Shown here piece by piece: positions 14,290 to 22,069 of a stretch of DNA of 22,121 nucleotides (position 1 is the stretch's first letter; each line of letters opens with the position of its first letter). The DNA lies in assembly GCA_012797935.1 (NCBI GenBank), contig JAAZOC010000029.1:1-22121 (forward strand). Reading direction: 5' to 3'. The notes below the pieces were generated by a model that had not been told where the DNA came from, made no database searches, and saw nothing but the letters and a program-made list of their open reading frames with translations. Both the position numbers and the translations under genes were made by a program. Source of the stretch: Candidatus Microgenomates bacterium. Its GTDB lineage: Bacteria > Patescibacteriota > Dojkabacteria > SC72.

Positions 14290-15075
14290 ATGATTGATAG
14301 TAGTAAAAGACTTGTAGAATTAATGGAATTTAGATCTTTAATGGGTCTAAATGTATCATCTAATGATGTAAAAAGAATCTGGGGAAGAAGATTTTTCAAG
14401 AATGAGAGTAAAAAAACTGAAAAAGAATTAGCGAATACCCATGTTGAGAATAAAATAAAGATCGCGAAAGCAGGTATCTCAAAACTATTACTATTTGATT
14501 GGGTAAAATTTATAGGAGTATCAGGATCTGTAGCTGCTGGATTTGCTAAGGAAGAGGATGATATAGATCTATTTATTGTTGTTAAAAACAATTGTATGTG
14601 GTTATACCGTGGCATTATCTCCTTAAGAAATATCTTTCACAGAAAGATTCGTACAAAGAAAGATTTTGATGTAAAAGATAAACTTTGTATTAACTTAATA
14701 TCTGAAGAAAGGGGAGTGGAGTTCTCAAGTGATATTTTTAATTTCCATGAATTAATGTATTTAAAGCCAATATATAACGAGAAATATCTCTCATACATAT
14801 ATTGGAGAAATGAATGGTTGAGAAGTGATTACGGTATAAAAAAAGAATTAACTCAAACAAAAATATCTTCTACTAAAAATGTCTCAATCTTTTTTTCGCT
14901 ATTTAATTCATTAGCATTTTTTCTTCAATTATTCTTTATGATAATCTCAAATCACAATCCAGAAGTAGAAAGATTAAAAAATAATTCAAGAAATGGAAGA
15001 ATAGAATTCTTTAGTACTAAGCACAAGGAAAAAGTTGTTAGTAACTATTTAAAAAGATTCAAATCAATCAATTGA
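14290..15075 (+). CDS. Nucleotidyltransferase-superfamily (Pol beta/MNT-like) protein
   Basis: 261 residues with the superfamily signature VSGSVAAGF (Gly79-Ser80) followed by DDIDLFIV (Asp91 and Asp93), the two carboxylates that bind the catalytic metal. The third carboxylate is probably in KLCINLISEE. The rest (FNFHELMYLKPIYN, and a hydrophobic stretch FFSLFNSLAFFLQLFFMII near 200-220) is not typical of tRNA- or antibiotic-modifying members. Substrate is unknown; such minimal domains act in toxin-antitoxin pairs, sugar or RNA modification. No second small gene resembling an antitoxin is adjacent. It ends at TGA, the only ordinary-looking TGA stop in the window; if that codon is sense, the frame continues 11 codons to TAA at 15109. 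It overlaps the end of recF by 31 bases. Confidence 0.75.
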   Translation: MIDSSKRLVELMEFRSLMGLNVSSNDVKRIWGRRFFKNESKKTEKELANTHVENKIKIAKAGISKLLLFDWVKFIGVSGSVAAGFAKEEDDIDLFIVVKNNCMWLYRGIISLRNIFHRKIRTKKDFDVKDKLCINLISEERGVEFSSDIFNFHELMYLKPIYNEKYLSYIYWRNEWLRSDYGIKKELTQTKISSTKNVSIFFSLFNSLAFFLQLFFMIISNHNPEVERLKNNSRNGRIEFFSTKHKEKVVSNYLKRFKSIN

Positions 15076-16088
15076 GACTGCTCAAGTATTTCTTTTGGAA
15101 TATCTTCATAATTTATTACAGTTATGAATGTTTGTTGCTTGTTTAGGTTCTCTTTATCAAATATTAAAGATGTATTCTGCTTGTCTAGCTCTGAGGAAAT
15201 ATCATCCAACAGTAGTGTAGGGTAACTCCCAAGTTCTTTCTTTATTTCTTCTTGTATTTTAAATATCAATTGACCTATTGCTAATCTTTTTTCACCTCTT
15301 GAACCATATTTCTTAATATTCTTACCATTAATTAACTCCCAATCATCTCTGTGTGGCCCAATATTTGTATAACCTGTTGCTATATCTCTTTTCTTCGACT
15401 CTTCAATACTTTCTTCTAGATCCGTATCTTTATTTGATTTAAGATATTCAAGTTTGAATTTTTTGTGGTCAAGAGAATCAATTAGATTTATTCTTTTTTC
15501 TTGGATAATCTTTGAAACTGAAAGAAATTCATTTGTCCAGAAATTTAATTGAGGGTCATTTCTAGCAATTATCCCTTTTTCGTAGAAATTCTTAGACAAT
15601 TTTTTTAGGTATGCATTTCTTTGCCTTAGAACTTTGTTAAATGTCTTAAGAATATCAGTATATTCATAATCTAAAATGACTATTGTTTCATCAAGGAAGT
15701 TTCTTCTTTTACTTGGGGATATCATTAGAATTTCTATCTGCTCTGGGTTGAATATTGATGATGCATTGTTCCTGTAGAATTTTTTCGGTGTTGTTTTTTG
15801 TCCATCTATTTTTAATTCTTTTTTTGTTTTTGATTTAAAGTATGTGTATATGTTTTCTTCTGTTTTCATCTCAATTCTTGTATATGGATCTTCATCTTTT
15901 TGTTCATTTTTAATGAATTCGTCACTTGAAGCCCAAGGAGAGTATCCATTTGTAATAACAGAAATTGCTTCTAAAATGGTACTCTTACCAATAGCATTGT
16001 TTCCATGGAGAATTATTATGTTTTTTTCAAAATTAAGCTCTAGGTTTTTGAATTGCCTAAAGTTTGTAATTTTTAATCTTTTAATCAT
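15045..16088 (-). CDS. recF: DNA replication and repair protein RecF
   Basis: 347 residues, close to the usual 360. RecF is an SMC-like ATPase that helps load RecA at gaps through RecOR. Walker A is LHGNNAIGKSTILEAI (Lys35-Ser36). The family segments LDYEYTDILKTFNKVLRQRN and YTNIGPHRDDW are present, as are the ABC-type signature SRGEKRLAIGQ (from Ser263) and Walker B TLLLDDISSELD (Asp295-Asp296). The start lies one base after the lepA stop, so it is probably co-translated with lepA rather than with dnaN or gyrB, its common partners. The 3' end overlaps the convergent nucleotidyltransferase gene. Identification is firm. Confidence 0.95.
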   Translation of the reverse strand: MIKRLKITNFRQFKNLELNFEKNIIILHGNNAIGKSTILEAISVITNGYSPWASSDEFIKNEQKDEDPYTRIEMKTEENIYTYFKSKTKKELKIDGQKTTPKKFYRNNASSIFNPEQIEILMISPSKRRNFLDETIVILDYEYTDILKTFNKVLRQRNAYLKKLSKNFYEKGIIARNDPQLNFWTNEFLSVSKIIQEKRINLIDSLDHKKFKLEYLKSNKDTDLEESIEESKKRDIATGYTNIGPHRDDWELINGKNIKKYGSRGEKRLAIGQLIFKIQEEIKKELGSYPTLLLDDISSELDKQNTSLIFDKENLNKQQTFITVINYEDIPKEILEQSQLIDLNLFK

Positions 16089-16089
16089 T

Positions 16090-17916
16090 CTATGTTTTCA
16101 AAATTGCTAAAAATGCATCTTGAGGTATACTGACTTGGCCGATTTGTTTTAATCTCTTTTTACCTTTTTTCTGTTTTTCTAGTAGTTTCTTTTTTCTAGA
16201 GTAATCACCACCATATAGCTTTGCAGTAACATCTTTTCTAAATGCACTGACATCTTCTCTTGCTATGATTTTTGAACCAATAGATGCTTGTAAAGGTATT
16301 GGGAATTGTTGTCTTGGAATTACTTTTTTCATTTCTTCTAGAAGTTTAACTGCTTTTAATCTAGCATCTTCTCTTACTTCCAAGAAATTGAGAACTGAGA
16401 TATCTTCATGATTTACTAAAATAGAAACTTTAACTATGTCTGAAGGGAAATAGTCAATGAATTCGTATTCCATCGATGCGTATCCACTAGATATATTTTT
16501 TAATGAATCAAAAAAGTTTGAAATTAATGATGCTAATGGCATATCGTATTCAAGTATGATGTACTGTTCTTTTAATTGTATGTCTGGTCTATTGCCACTA
16601 AGGTATATTGTATTAACATACTGACCTCTTTTTAATTGGCATAGCTTCATAATATCGCCGATGTATGTATCTGGAGTTAATATTTTTGTTCTTACCCATG
16701 GTTCTCTAATTTCCTTTGTTTCTGATGGATCTGGAAGTTCCTGTGGGGTTTGTATTACTAACTCATGCCCATCTGTTTTTGTGACCATATACTCGACAGT
16801 AGGAGCTGTTACAATTAGATCCACATTGTATTCCCTCTCGAGTCTTTCTTGAATTATATCCATATGTAGGAGCCCTAGGAAGCCACATCTAAACCCAGCT
16901 CCAAGTAGGGTAGATCTTTGGTCTGTGAAAGACAAGGATGCATCATTTAGAGAAAGTTTTGTTAGTGCTATCTTCAAATTCTCATACTCCTCTGTATCCG
17001 TAGGAAAGAATGTCGCAAACATATTTGGTTTAGGAACTTCATATCCAGCCAAAGGTTCAACTTTAAAGGAATCGGAAACAGTATCTCCAACAGTGAAGTA
17101 ACTTATATCTTTTAATCCCGTTGCAACATATCCAACTTCTCCTGCATGTAAAAAAGTTTCTTCTCTCATATCTGGCGAAAATACTCCTATCTCTGTTGGT
17201 TTAAATGATTGTTTTCTTTGTAAAATGTAAAGACTCTCAGTTTTTCCAGGTATATATTGAATACTTCCATCAAATATTCTAATAGCAATTACAACTCCTC
17301 TATGTTCATCGTAAAAAGAATCAAATACAAGAGCTTTTAGAGGAGCTTCTACTTCTCCTTTTGGAGCTGGAGTTTTTTCTATAATTGTATCTAAGAGTAA
17401 TTCAATATTCTGTCCTGTTTTTGCTGATACTTTTATTATTTCTTCTTTCGAAAATCCTAATAATGATTCAATTTCTTTTTCTCTCTCTTCTATATTTATA
17501 TTTGGTAAGTCTATTTTGTTAAGAACAGGTATTAACTTTAATCCTAGATCAAGTGCTTTTCTAGTGTTTGATATTGTTTGTGCTTGAATTCCTTGGCTAG
17601 CATCTACTAACAATATTGCGGATTCGCATGCAGCAAGAGATCTAGATACCTCATATGAGAAATCTACATGTCCTGGTGTATCGATTAAGTTTAATTGATA
17701 TCCTTTCCATTCCATTTTACAGGCCTGAAGCTTTATTGTAATGCCTTTCTCTTGCTCAAGATCTAATCTATCTAAAACTCTTTCTTTTCTTTTATCTCTT
17801 GAGAGATCGATATGTGCAGCTTCAAGCATTCTATCTGCTAATGTTGATTTCCCATGATCAATGTGGGCGATAATGGAAAAGTTACGAATTTTATTTAAAG
17901 GTTTTACCTCTTGCAT
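16090..17916 (-). CDS. lepA: Elongation factor 4 (back-translocating GTPase LepA)
   Basis: 608 residues, the normal length. The G-domain has AHIDHGKST (17-25), the switch-2 motif DTPGH (79-83) and NKID (133-136). The C-terminal half shows the LepA-specific features, including GFRCGFLGLLHMDI and, near the end, DVTAKLYGGDYSRKKKLLEKQKKGKKR. LepA binds ribosomes and affects elongation or 30S maturation. The start is supported by a consensus TATAAT six bases upstream and by conservation of the NFSIIAHIDHGKST region about 12 residues in. It lies 39 bases after the upstream membrane-protein gene and 1 base before recF. Identification is certain. Confidence 0.98.
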   Translation of the reverse strand: MQEVKPLNKIRNFSIIAHIDHGKSTLADRMLEAAHIDLSRDKRKERVLDRLDLEQEKGITIKLQACKMEWKGYQLNLIDTPGHVDFSYEVSRSLAACESAILLVDASQGIQAQTISNTRKALDLGLKLIPVLNKIDLPNINIEEREKEIESLLGFSKEEIIKVSAKTGQNIELLLDTIIEKTPAPKGEVEAPLKALVFDSFYDEHRGVVIAIRIFDGSIQYIPGKTESLYILQRKQSFKPTEIGVFSPDMREETFLHAGEVGYVATGLKDISYFTVGDTVSDSFKVEPLAGYEVPKPNMFATFFPTDTEEYENLKIALTKLSLNDASLSFTDQRSTLLGAGFRCGFLGLLHMDIIQERLEREYNVDLIVTAPTVEYMVTKTDGHELVIQTPQELPDPSETKEIREPWVRTKILTPDTYIGDIMKLCQLKRGQYVNTIYLSGNRPDIQLKEQYIILEYDMPLASLISNFFDSLKNISSGYASMEYEFIDYFPSDIVKVSILVNHEDISVLNFLEVREDARLKAVKLLEEMKKVIPRQQFPIPLQASIGSKIIAREDVSAFRKDVTAKLYGGDYSRKKKLLEKQKKGKKRLKQIGQVSIPQDAFLAILKT

Positions 17917-17928
17917 AGGGCCATTATA
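17917..17928 (-). promoter_or_regulatory. -10 element of a leaderless promoter, lepA-recF
   Basis: On the minus strand a perfect TATAAT (17928-17923) is followed by GGCCCT and the ATG at 17916. This again is exactly six bases. lepA and recF could therefore be transcribed separately from the rpsT genes upstream. Confidence 0.6.
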
Positions 17929-17955
17929 TCTTAATATTTGTTGGAATAGTAGGAT

Positions 17956-18519
17956 TTAGAGGGCTGTTTTCTCAGAAATGTTCATACTGAAATTCTCAGT
18001 AAATTGAACATTTGAGAAATTCTCAACTACAAGAAAGATTACAGCATTATCATTGGGTAAAAATTCAATCTCTTGATTGTATGTAAATCCTTTGTCATCC
18101 TGAAGTTTGTATGTATCTTCACCAACCTTTAGATATATATTTGATTTGATATTTGAAGCAGTTTGTCCATAGAAAGTTAGAGTTTTAAACTCATTGTTTT
18201 TGTTCTCGATTTTCAAAATTGGTTTAGAGTAACTATCAGCTTCTCTTTTATTGATATTTACAGAATACTCATAGCCAGATTCTAATTTGTTGAAAACTTC
18301 GGATGTAAATATATTATGTTTTCCTTCTACTAAAGATACAGTGATGTCATTCTCTGTTGCAACTCCTAAAATATTTAATTTTGCCAATTGCTTTGTTATT
18401 GGGGAAAGATTAAAGACTGTAATTGTTGGAAGAATGAAAAGTAATGCTAGTAAACCAAGTGCAAAAGGTTCCAATACCTGTAGAAATACTTTTTTTGCTG
18501 TCTCTTTTTTGTTTTGCAT
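17956..18519 (-). CDS. Hypothetical membrane-anchored extracytoplasmic protein
   Basis: 187 residues. A basic N-terminus (QNKKETAKK) is followed by one membrane span (about 12-34, PFALGLLALLFILPTITVF). The remaining 150 residues are polar and beta-rich (YEYSVNINKREAD, IYLKVGEDTYKLQDDKGF, NDNAVIFLVVENFSNVQF). The topology is that of a signal-anchored protein facing outward. No family is recognised. It starts one base after the upstream membrane-protein gene (TAA, one base, ATG), so the two are probably co-translated and may act together. lepA follows after 39 bases. Confidence 0.65.
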   Translation of the reverse strand: MQNKKETAKKVFLQVLEPFALGLLALLFILPTITVFNLSPITKQLAKLNILGVATENDITVSLVEGKHNIFTSEVFNKLESGYEYSVNINKREADSYSKPILKIENKNNEFKTLTFYGQTASNIKSNIYLKVGEDTYKLQDDKGFTYNQEIEFLPNDNAVIFLVVENFSNVQFTENFSMNISEKTAL

Positions 18520-18520
18520 A

Positions 18521-19069
18521 TTAGTAATATCTGTTGTTTCTTGGATATATGTTATCAGTTTCTAATTCAAATGTCTTTATTGTTCCCCATATACTGAGTA
18601 ATGATACAACTCCTGATATGATACCAATTGATGTGTAACAATTCCCTTGTATTGTTTGCAAAACAATAATTCCCGATGCTAATGTTAGGAATGATGACCA
18701 AAGGAATATTAGTAAAAAAGATGTATCTTTCTTAGTTATCCAATTCAAAATATTAAGTTTTGTTATTTTAACAATTGTTTTTGGATTTTGTAATGACGAC
18801 TGATATATGGATGTCTTTATTATGAAGTAGAATGTTGGTATCGCAAGAGCAATTAACATTACTAAATTAGAGATAGAATTAACAAAAAGTGTTGTATTGA
18901 AATCAGTAAAATATATCTGAACTGAGAATATTCCGTTTATGTTGTTGTCAACAAAAAACTTTAGGTCATATATTAACCCAACAGCAACCATTCCCAAGAG
19001 TTTAGCCAGAATCATTATGAATGATGGCCAGAGTGAAATTTTAATCGCTCTTCTTAGCAGTTTTGACAT
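18521..19069 (-). CDS. Hypothetical polytopic membrane protein
   Basis: 182 residues with about four membrane spans: roughly 12-35, 62-86, 113-133 and 142-163. The N-terminus is basic (SKLLRRAIK) and the C-terminus polar (NIYPRNNRYY). There are no catalytic motifs and I do not recognise the family. The start lies inside rpsT, overlapping it by 29 bases, with no Shine-Dalgarno, so translation is probably coupled to S20 synthesis. The following single-span protein begins one base after its stop. The pairing suggests a small membrane complex, which is inference. Confidence 0.65.
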   Translation of the reverse strand: MSKLLRRAIKISLWPSFIMILAKLLGMVAVGLIYDLKFFVDNNINGIFSVQIYFTDFNTTLFVNSISNLVMLIALAIPTFYFIIKTSIYQSSLQNPKTIVKITKLNILNWITKKDTSFLLIFLWSSFLTLASGIIVLQTIQGNCYTSIGIISGVVSLLSIWGTIKTFELETDNIYPRNNRYY

Positions 19070-19337
19070 TATCTTTTGGCAGTTTGTTTAAATTTCTAGC
19101 AAGGCGAGATTTAATTCTGTCTGCCTTACCTTTATTTATTATATTCTTTTTTGAAGCTTTGTCTAAGACTTTGTAGATATTTCTTAAATTCTTTTCACCT
19201 TCAGCAATTGCAACATCTTTTACTAATGTAGCTTGTTTCTTAATACTCTTTTTTATTCTATTTCTGAGTCTGTCGTTGACAACTTTTCTTCTCTTGTTTT
19301 GTCTTAAATCTTTAATAGATGTTTTTAAATTTGGCAT
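19041..19337 (-). CDS. rpsT: 30S ribosomal protein S20
   Basis: 98 residues, very rich in Lys and Arg. The layout matches S20, which binds 16S rRNA at the bottom of the 30S body: MPNLKTSIKDLRQNKRR at the start, helical RLRNRIKKSIKK, then KVLDKASKKNIINKGKADR and the closing KSRLARNLNKL. The C-terminal extension is slightly longer than usual. The start is supported by the conserved N-terminus and by a -10-like TAAGAT six bases upstream. It heads a minus-strand run through two membrane proteins towards lepA and recF; the second gene overlaps its 3' end by 29 bases. Identification is strong. Confidence 0.93.
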   Translation of the reverse strand: MPNLKTSIKDLRQNKRRKVVNDRLRNRIKKSIKKQATLVKDVAIAEGEKNLRNIYKVLDKASKKNIINKGKADRIKSRLARNLNKLPKDNVKTAKKSD

Positions 19338-19349
19338 TATTGTATCTTA
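19338..19349 (-). promoter_or_regulatory. -10 element of a leaderless promoter, rpsT
   Basis: On the minus strand TAAGAT (19349-19344) is followed by ACAATA and the ATG at 19337. The six-base spacing is the same as elsewhere. The hexamer matches the TAnnnT core only. Confidence 0.5.
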
Positions 19350-19420
19350 AAAATATAATGTGTAGTAAATCAGGCTATTATATAGATTCTTTCTTTATTT
19401 GTAAACATATTTTTTTGTGT

Positions 19421-19432
19421 TAAACTTTTTGT
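19421..19432 (+). promoter_or_regulatory. -10 element of a leaderless promoter, Ig-like surface protein
   Basis: TAAACT (19421-19426) is followed by TTTTGT and the ATG at 19433. The six-base spacing holds. The extended base pattern GTGTTAAACT gives a TG two bases before the hexamer. Confidence 0.5.
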
Positions 19433-19840
19433 ATGTTAAAGTCTAGAAAGGTTAAGATTTTTTTTAGTATTTTCTTAGTATCTTTGATATTTATTTCTTC
19501 TTTGGTGTTTCTTTTTCTTCAAAAAGAGAAAGAGAATGCTGTTGAGGAGGATATAAAAGGGGAGGTAGATATTGTTGGTGTACCATATATTACAAATTCG
19601 ATGCCAATTTCTGCTCCTGTAAATGAGGAATACTTGTTTGTTGTAAAGATGGTTGATTCCAATACTGATGTTAATGATTTAGTTCTATCTTTAGAGAAAG
19701 GTCCATCATGGTTGTCTTTAGACGAGAATGTTTTGTCTGGAACTCCTTTGGAAAGTGATAAAGGTACTTACAAGGTATCTCTTAGAGTTTCTGATGGTAC
19801 TAATTCTTCTACAAAAGATGGATATATTTTAGTAGAATAA
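19433..19840 (+). CDS. Small surface protein with a putative Ig-like (He_PIG) domain
   Basis: 135 residues. After a basic start (KSRKVK) there is one membrane span (about 9-29), best read as a signal anchor or signal peptide. The outer part matches the pattern of He_PIG/cadherin-like domains: VPYITNSMPISAPVNEEY, then GPSWLSLDENVLSGTP and GTYKVSLRVSDGTN. Only one such domain is present, so the protein is a minimal anchored Ig module. Adhesion or cell-surface scaffolding is the usual context for these domains; the ligand is unknown. The next gene starts 4 bases after its stop and encodes another small anchored domain, so they are likely co-expressed. Confidence 0.75.
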   Translation: MLKSRKVKIFFSIFLVSLIFISSLVFLFLQKEKENAVEEDIKGEVDIVGVPYITNSMPISAPVNEEYLFVVKMVDSNTDVNDLVLSLEKGPSWLSLDENVLSGTPLESDKGTYKVSLRVSDGTNSSTKDGYILVE

Positions 19841-19844
19841 TCAA

Positions 19845-20246
19845 ATGAAATTAAAACTATTTGTTTTTTTAGGAATCTTTTCATTACTTTTAGTGTCTTT
19901 CTCTGCTGTGCTTTTAGTTACGAAGAATGTTTCTGGTTTTGATATGTTTGGTTCTAAGAAAGTTGACTGTGTACCTTACAATGTCTTTTTAGAGAAGGGT
20001 GAAAAGGATTATTCTGTTAAGATTTCGTGGTTAACAAAGGCAAAATGTTTTAGTTTTGTTCAGTATGGTATGGATTCAAAAGATATTGATATGATAGGGG
20101 TGGGTTCAAATTCTAAGGCTAAAGAGCATTCTGTTATCATTGAGAAGATCTCACCTTCAGAAAAATATTTCTTCTTGATTAACTCAGATGATCAAACATA
20201 TGGTAATGGAGGTGTTCCTTTAGAATTTGTTTTAAACAATCTTTAA
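19845..20246 (+). CDS. Small membrane-anchored protein with FN3-like domain
   Basis: 133 residues. A hydrophobic N-terminus (about 3-25) serves as signal peptide or anchor. The remainder resembles a fibronectin type III fold of the kind seen at the N-terminus of purple acid phosphatases: KISWLTKAKCFSFVQYG, then AKEHSVIIEKISPSEKYFF and a closing strand LEFVLNNL. Cys43 and Cys64 (approximately) could pair. No enzymatic domain follows. The gene is 4 bases downstream of the Ig-like protein and has a TAGAAT six bases before its ATG, although this may be chance inside the upstream coding end. Its TAA shares the palindrome TTAA (20243-20246) with the stop of the convergent gene. Confidence 0.7.
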   Translation: MKLKLFVFLGIFSLLLVSFSAVLLVTKNVSGFDMFGSKKVDCVPYNVFLEKGEKDYSVKISWLTKAKCFSFVQYGMDSKDIDMIGVGSNSKAKEHSVIIEKISPSEKYFFLINSDDQTYGNGGVPLEFVLNNL

Positions 20247-22003
20247 GATTTCTTTCTTAATTTGCTTATTGTTTTCTCTTCGAAATATTTCTTTGGATTG
20301 AATATTTTCCATGAGAGTATTTCCGCGGTTTTGTATGCTCCTGAGTTTACTAACTTTGAGATAACGACTCTGCCAAATGGTTTTGTATATATGTACCATC
20401 CAATAGTTAAGATTAAGAATCCAGCAAATATTCTACCTATTGTAGTATCAAATATTCCTGTATCTGGTGTTGTTGGAGTTGTTGGTTCTGTTGGTGTTGT
20501 TGATGGATTGTCACAATCTTGTTGTACAGAAACTATATATTCAGTTCTTAGAGAAGATGGGTCTGCAGGTATCTCTGTTGGAGTTACAACTACCTCGTTT
20601 TGATTTGATCCAGTTAATGCACTTGCACCAACTGAAGCTTGGAATGCAATTACTATTGATTTACCAGCATCTAAACTCCAACCTCCGGATTTGCTCCATA
20701 CTATCTCTTTTGTTTCTCCAACATCTGTAACTTTTACATAATCATTGTCATTTGAAACAGTACCATTTATTTTTGTGCTTGCAGGAACATATGAGAATCC
20801 AAGTGGTAATTTGTCTTTAATTGATGATATTACTTGTGATGTAGTACTGTTATTTGTTGTTGTAATTGTAAAGAGAATCGTATTATTTGGACTTACTCTT
20901 TCAACACATTCTAAATTACCAGTATTTTTTACAGTAAAGTTTGATTTCTCATTTGTTGTTGGTATTTCTTCTTCTAAAGATTCTTTCGTTGGGAAGATTA
21001 CTGATGTAGTAGTAGATCCAATTGAATTATTATTATCTTTTACATCCACTGTTATTTTTAATTCTCCTTCGTAACTACTGAGCTGTGAAAAATTTGTATC
21101 AGTTGTAAAGTTCTCTGATTTGTAAAGATCTTGTTGTAATATTGTTATTTCACCTTTAGAAGCATCTAATGTGAATCCATCTTTCATTGTGATGTTTGCA
21201 AAGCTCTTATTGAAAGAGAATAGTAGGGTAATTTTTGAATCATCTTTCAAATTACCTGCTTTAATTGTAATGTTTGAAAGTTTGAAAGTTTTGTTCTCTG
21301 TTTTGGTTTGTATTTGCATTTCATTTACATTTGAAGCTCCTTCTTTTTCTACTTCAATTAATCTTCTACAAACAGGGGAGTTTATCTGTTCTAAATTGCT
21401 ATCTTTGCCTGTTGCAACGATATTTAGAGAAGAAGAGTCAAAATTGCTAAGTGTCTTTTTTATTGTTAGATTGTCAGGAGAAACAACATCTGGTTCTACA
21501 GCTTCATTATTTATTGTAAATGAATAATCTGTGTATGCTTTGTCGAATTTTGCTTCAATTGTAATCTCATCTGTTGTAGAGATTTTTCCTGTAACAATCT
21601 TTCCATCTTTGTCCTTAACTGTCATCTCGGAACATCTTGTGTCTTGTATTGTTTGTAATTGACATATCTGGAATAGATCTTGTTTTGTAGTACTTTTTAG
21701 GAGGTTTGTAGATAGTTTACTTGTAGAACATGCTGCTTTACATGTTTGATCCTCAGGAACAGTAATTGTTTCAAACATGAAGCCTCTTCTAGGATCTGTA
21801 CATTCAGAAATTACGCTTGGGTCAATGTAGTAACAACCACAAGTTTTTGTTTTAGCAGTATCCCCATCTTTAGTGTCTCTTATTGAGTAGAAATATATAG
21901 CTACTCCGATCAAGATTAATCCTAGAATTCCAACGATTACGATTAAAATTGTTGTTATCTTCTTTGGTGCTCTTGTTGTTGTTACTCTTCTTACTTCATC
22001 CAT
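20243..22003 (-). CDS. Large surface protein with Cys-rich module, DUF11-like domain and PDTG-type C-terminal anchor
   Basis: 586 residues. A membrane span at about 17-40 follows a basic start (RAPKKITT). A module with seven Cys between residues 55 and 124 comes next, then beta-rich repeats typical of surface proteins. A DUF11-like domain follows (about 355-480), including SPNNTILFTITTTNNST, LPLGFSYVPASTKING and NQNEVVVTP. A Pro/Thr linker leads to PDTG (513-516) and a second span (about 520-540). Unlike a true sortase signal, 42 residues rich in Lys follow the second span. The sequence thus looks looped out of the membrane with both ends inside. Function is unknown; adhesion or envelope structure is plausible. 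Its promoter has a 17-base spaced TTGACA/TAAACT. Confidence 0.8.
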   Translation of the reverse strand: MDEVRRVTTTRAPKKITTILIVIVGILGLILIGVAIYFYSIRDTKDGDTAKTKTCGCYYIDPSVISECTDPRRGFMFETITVPEDQTCKAACSTSKLSTNLLKSTTKQDLFQICQLQTIQDTRCSEMTVKDKDGKIVTGKISTTDEITIEAKFDKAYTDYSFTINNEAVEPDVVSPDNLTIKKTLSNFDSSSLNIVATGKDSNLEQINSPVCRRLIEVEKEGASNVNEMQIQTKTENKTFKLSNITIKAGNLKDDSKITLLFSFNKSFANITMKDGFTLDASKGEITILQQDLYKSENFTTDTNFSQLSSYEGELKITVDVKDNNNSIGSTTTSVIFPTKESLEEEIPTTNEKSNFTVKNTGNLECVERVSPNNTILFTITTTNNSTTSQVISSIKDKLPLGFSYVPASTKINGTVSNDNDYVKVTDVGETKEIVWSKSGGWSLDAGKSIVIAFQASVGASALTGSNQNEVVVTPTEIPADPSSLRTEYIVSVQQDCDNPSTTPTEPTTPTTPDTGIFDTTIGRIFAGFLILTIGWYIYTKPFGRVVISKLVNSGAYKTAEILSWKIFNPKKYFEEKTISKLRKKS

Positions 22004-22017
22004 TAGTGGCAGTCACA

Positions 22018-22062
22018 ATTTTAAGGTTATTGCTATACAAAGTTTAAGTTAATAGCTATACA
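22018..22062 (-). repeat. Tandem 22-base imperfect direct repeat in the promoter region
   Basis: On the minus strand two copies start with TGTATAGC, at 22062 and 22039, with a period of 23 bases. They match at 18 of 22 positions. Each copy ends in a -10-like hexamer, TAAACT in the upstream copy and TAAAAT in the downstream one. Confidence 0.65.
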
Positions 22063-22069
22063 GTGTCAA
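22041..22069 (-). promoter_or_regulatory. Sigma70-type promoter of the large surface protein gene
   Basis: On the minus strand TTGACA (22069-22064) and TAAACT (22046-22041) are 17 bases apart. This predicts a leader of about 30 bases before the ATG at 22003. A second -10-like TAAAAT lies at 22023-22018 without a matching -35. The remaining bases to 22121 show no gene. Confidence 0.6.

Noticed and set aside
14290..15075. Toxin-antitoxin pair of MNT/HEPN type
   Set aside because: The nucleotidyltransferase signature is present, but there is no adjacent small HEPN gene; the neighbours are PrgI-like and recF. The protein is also larger than typical MNT antitoxins.
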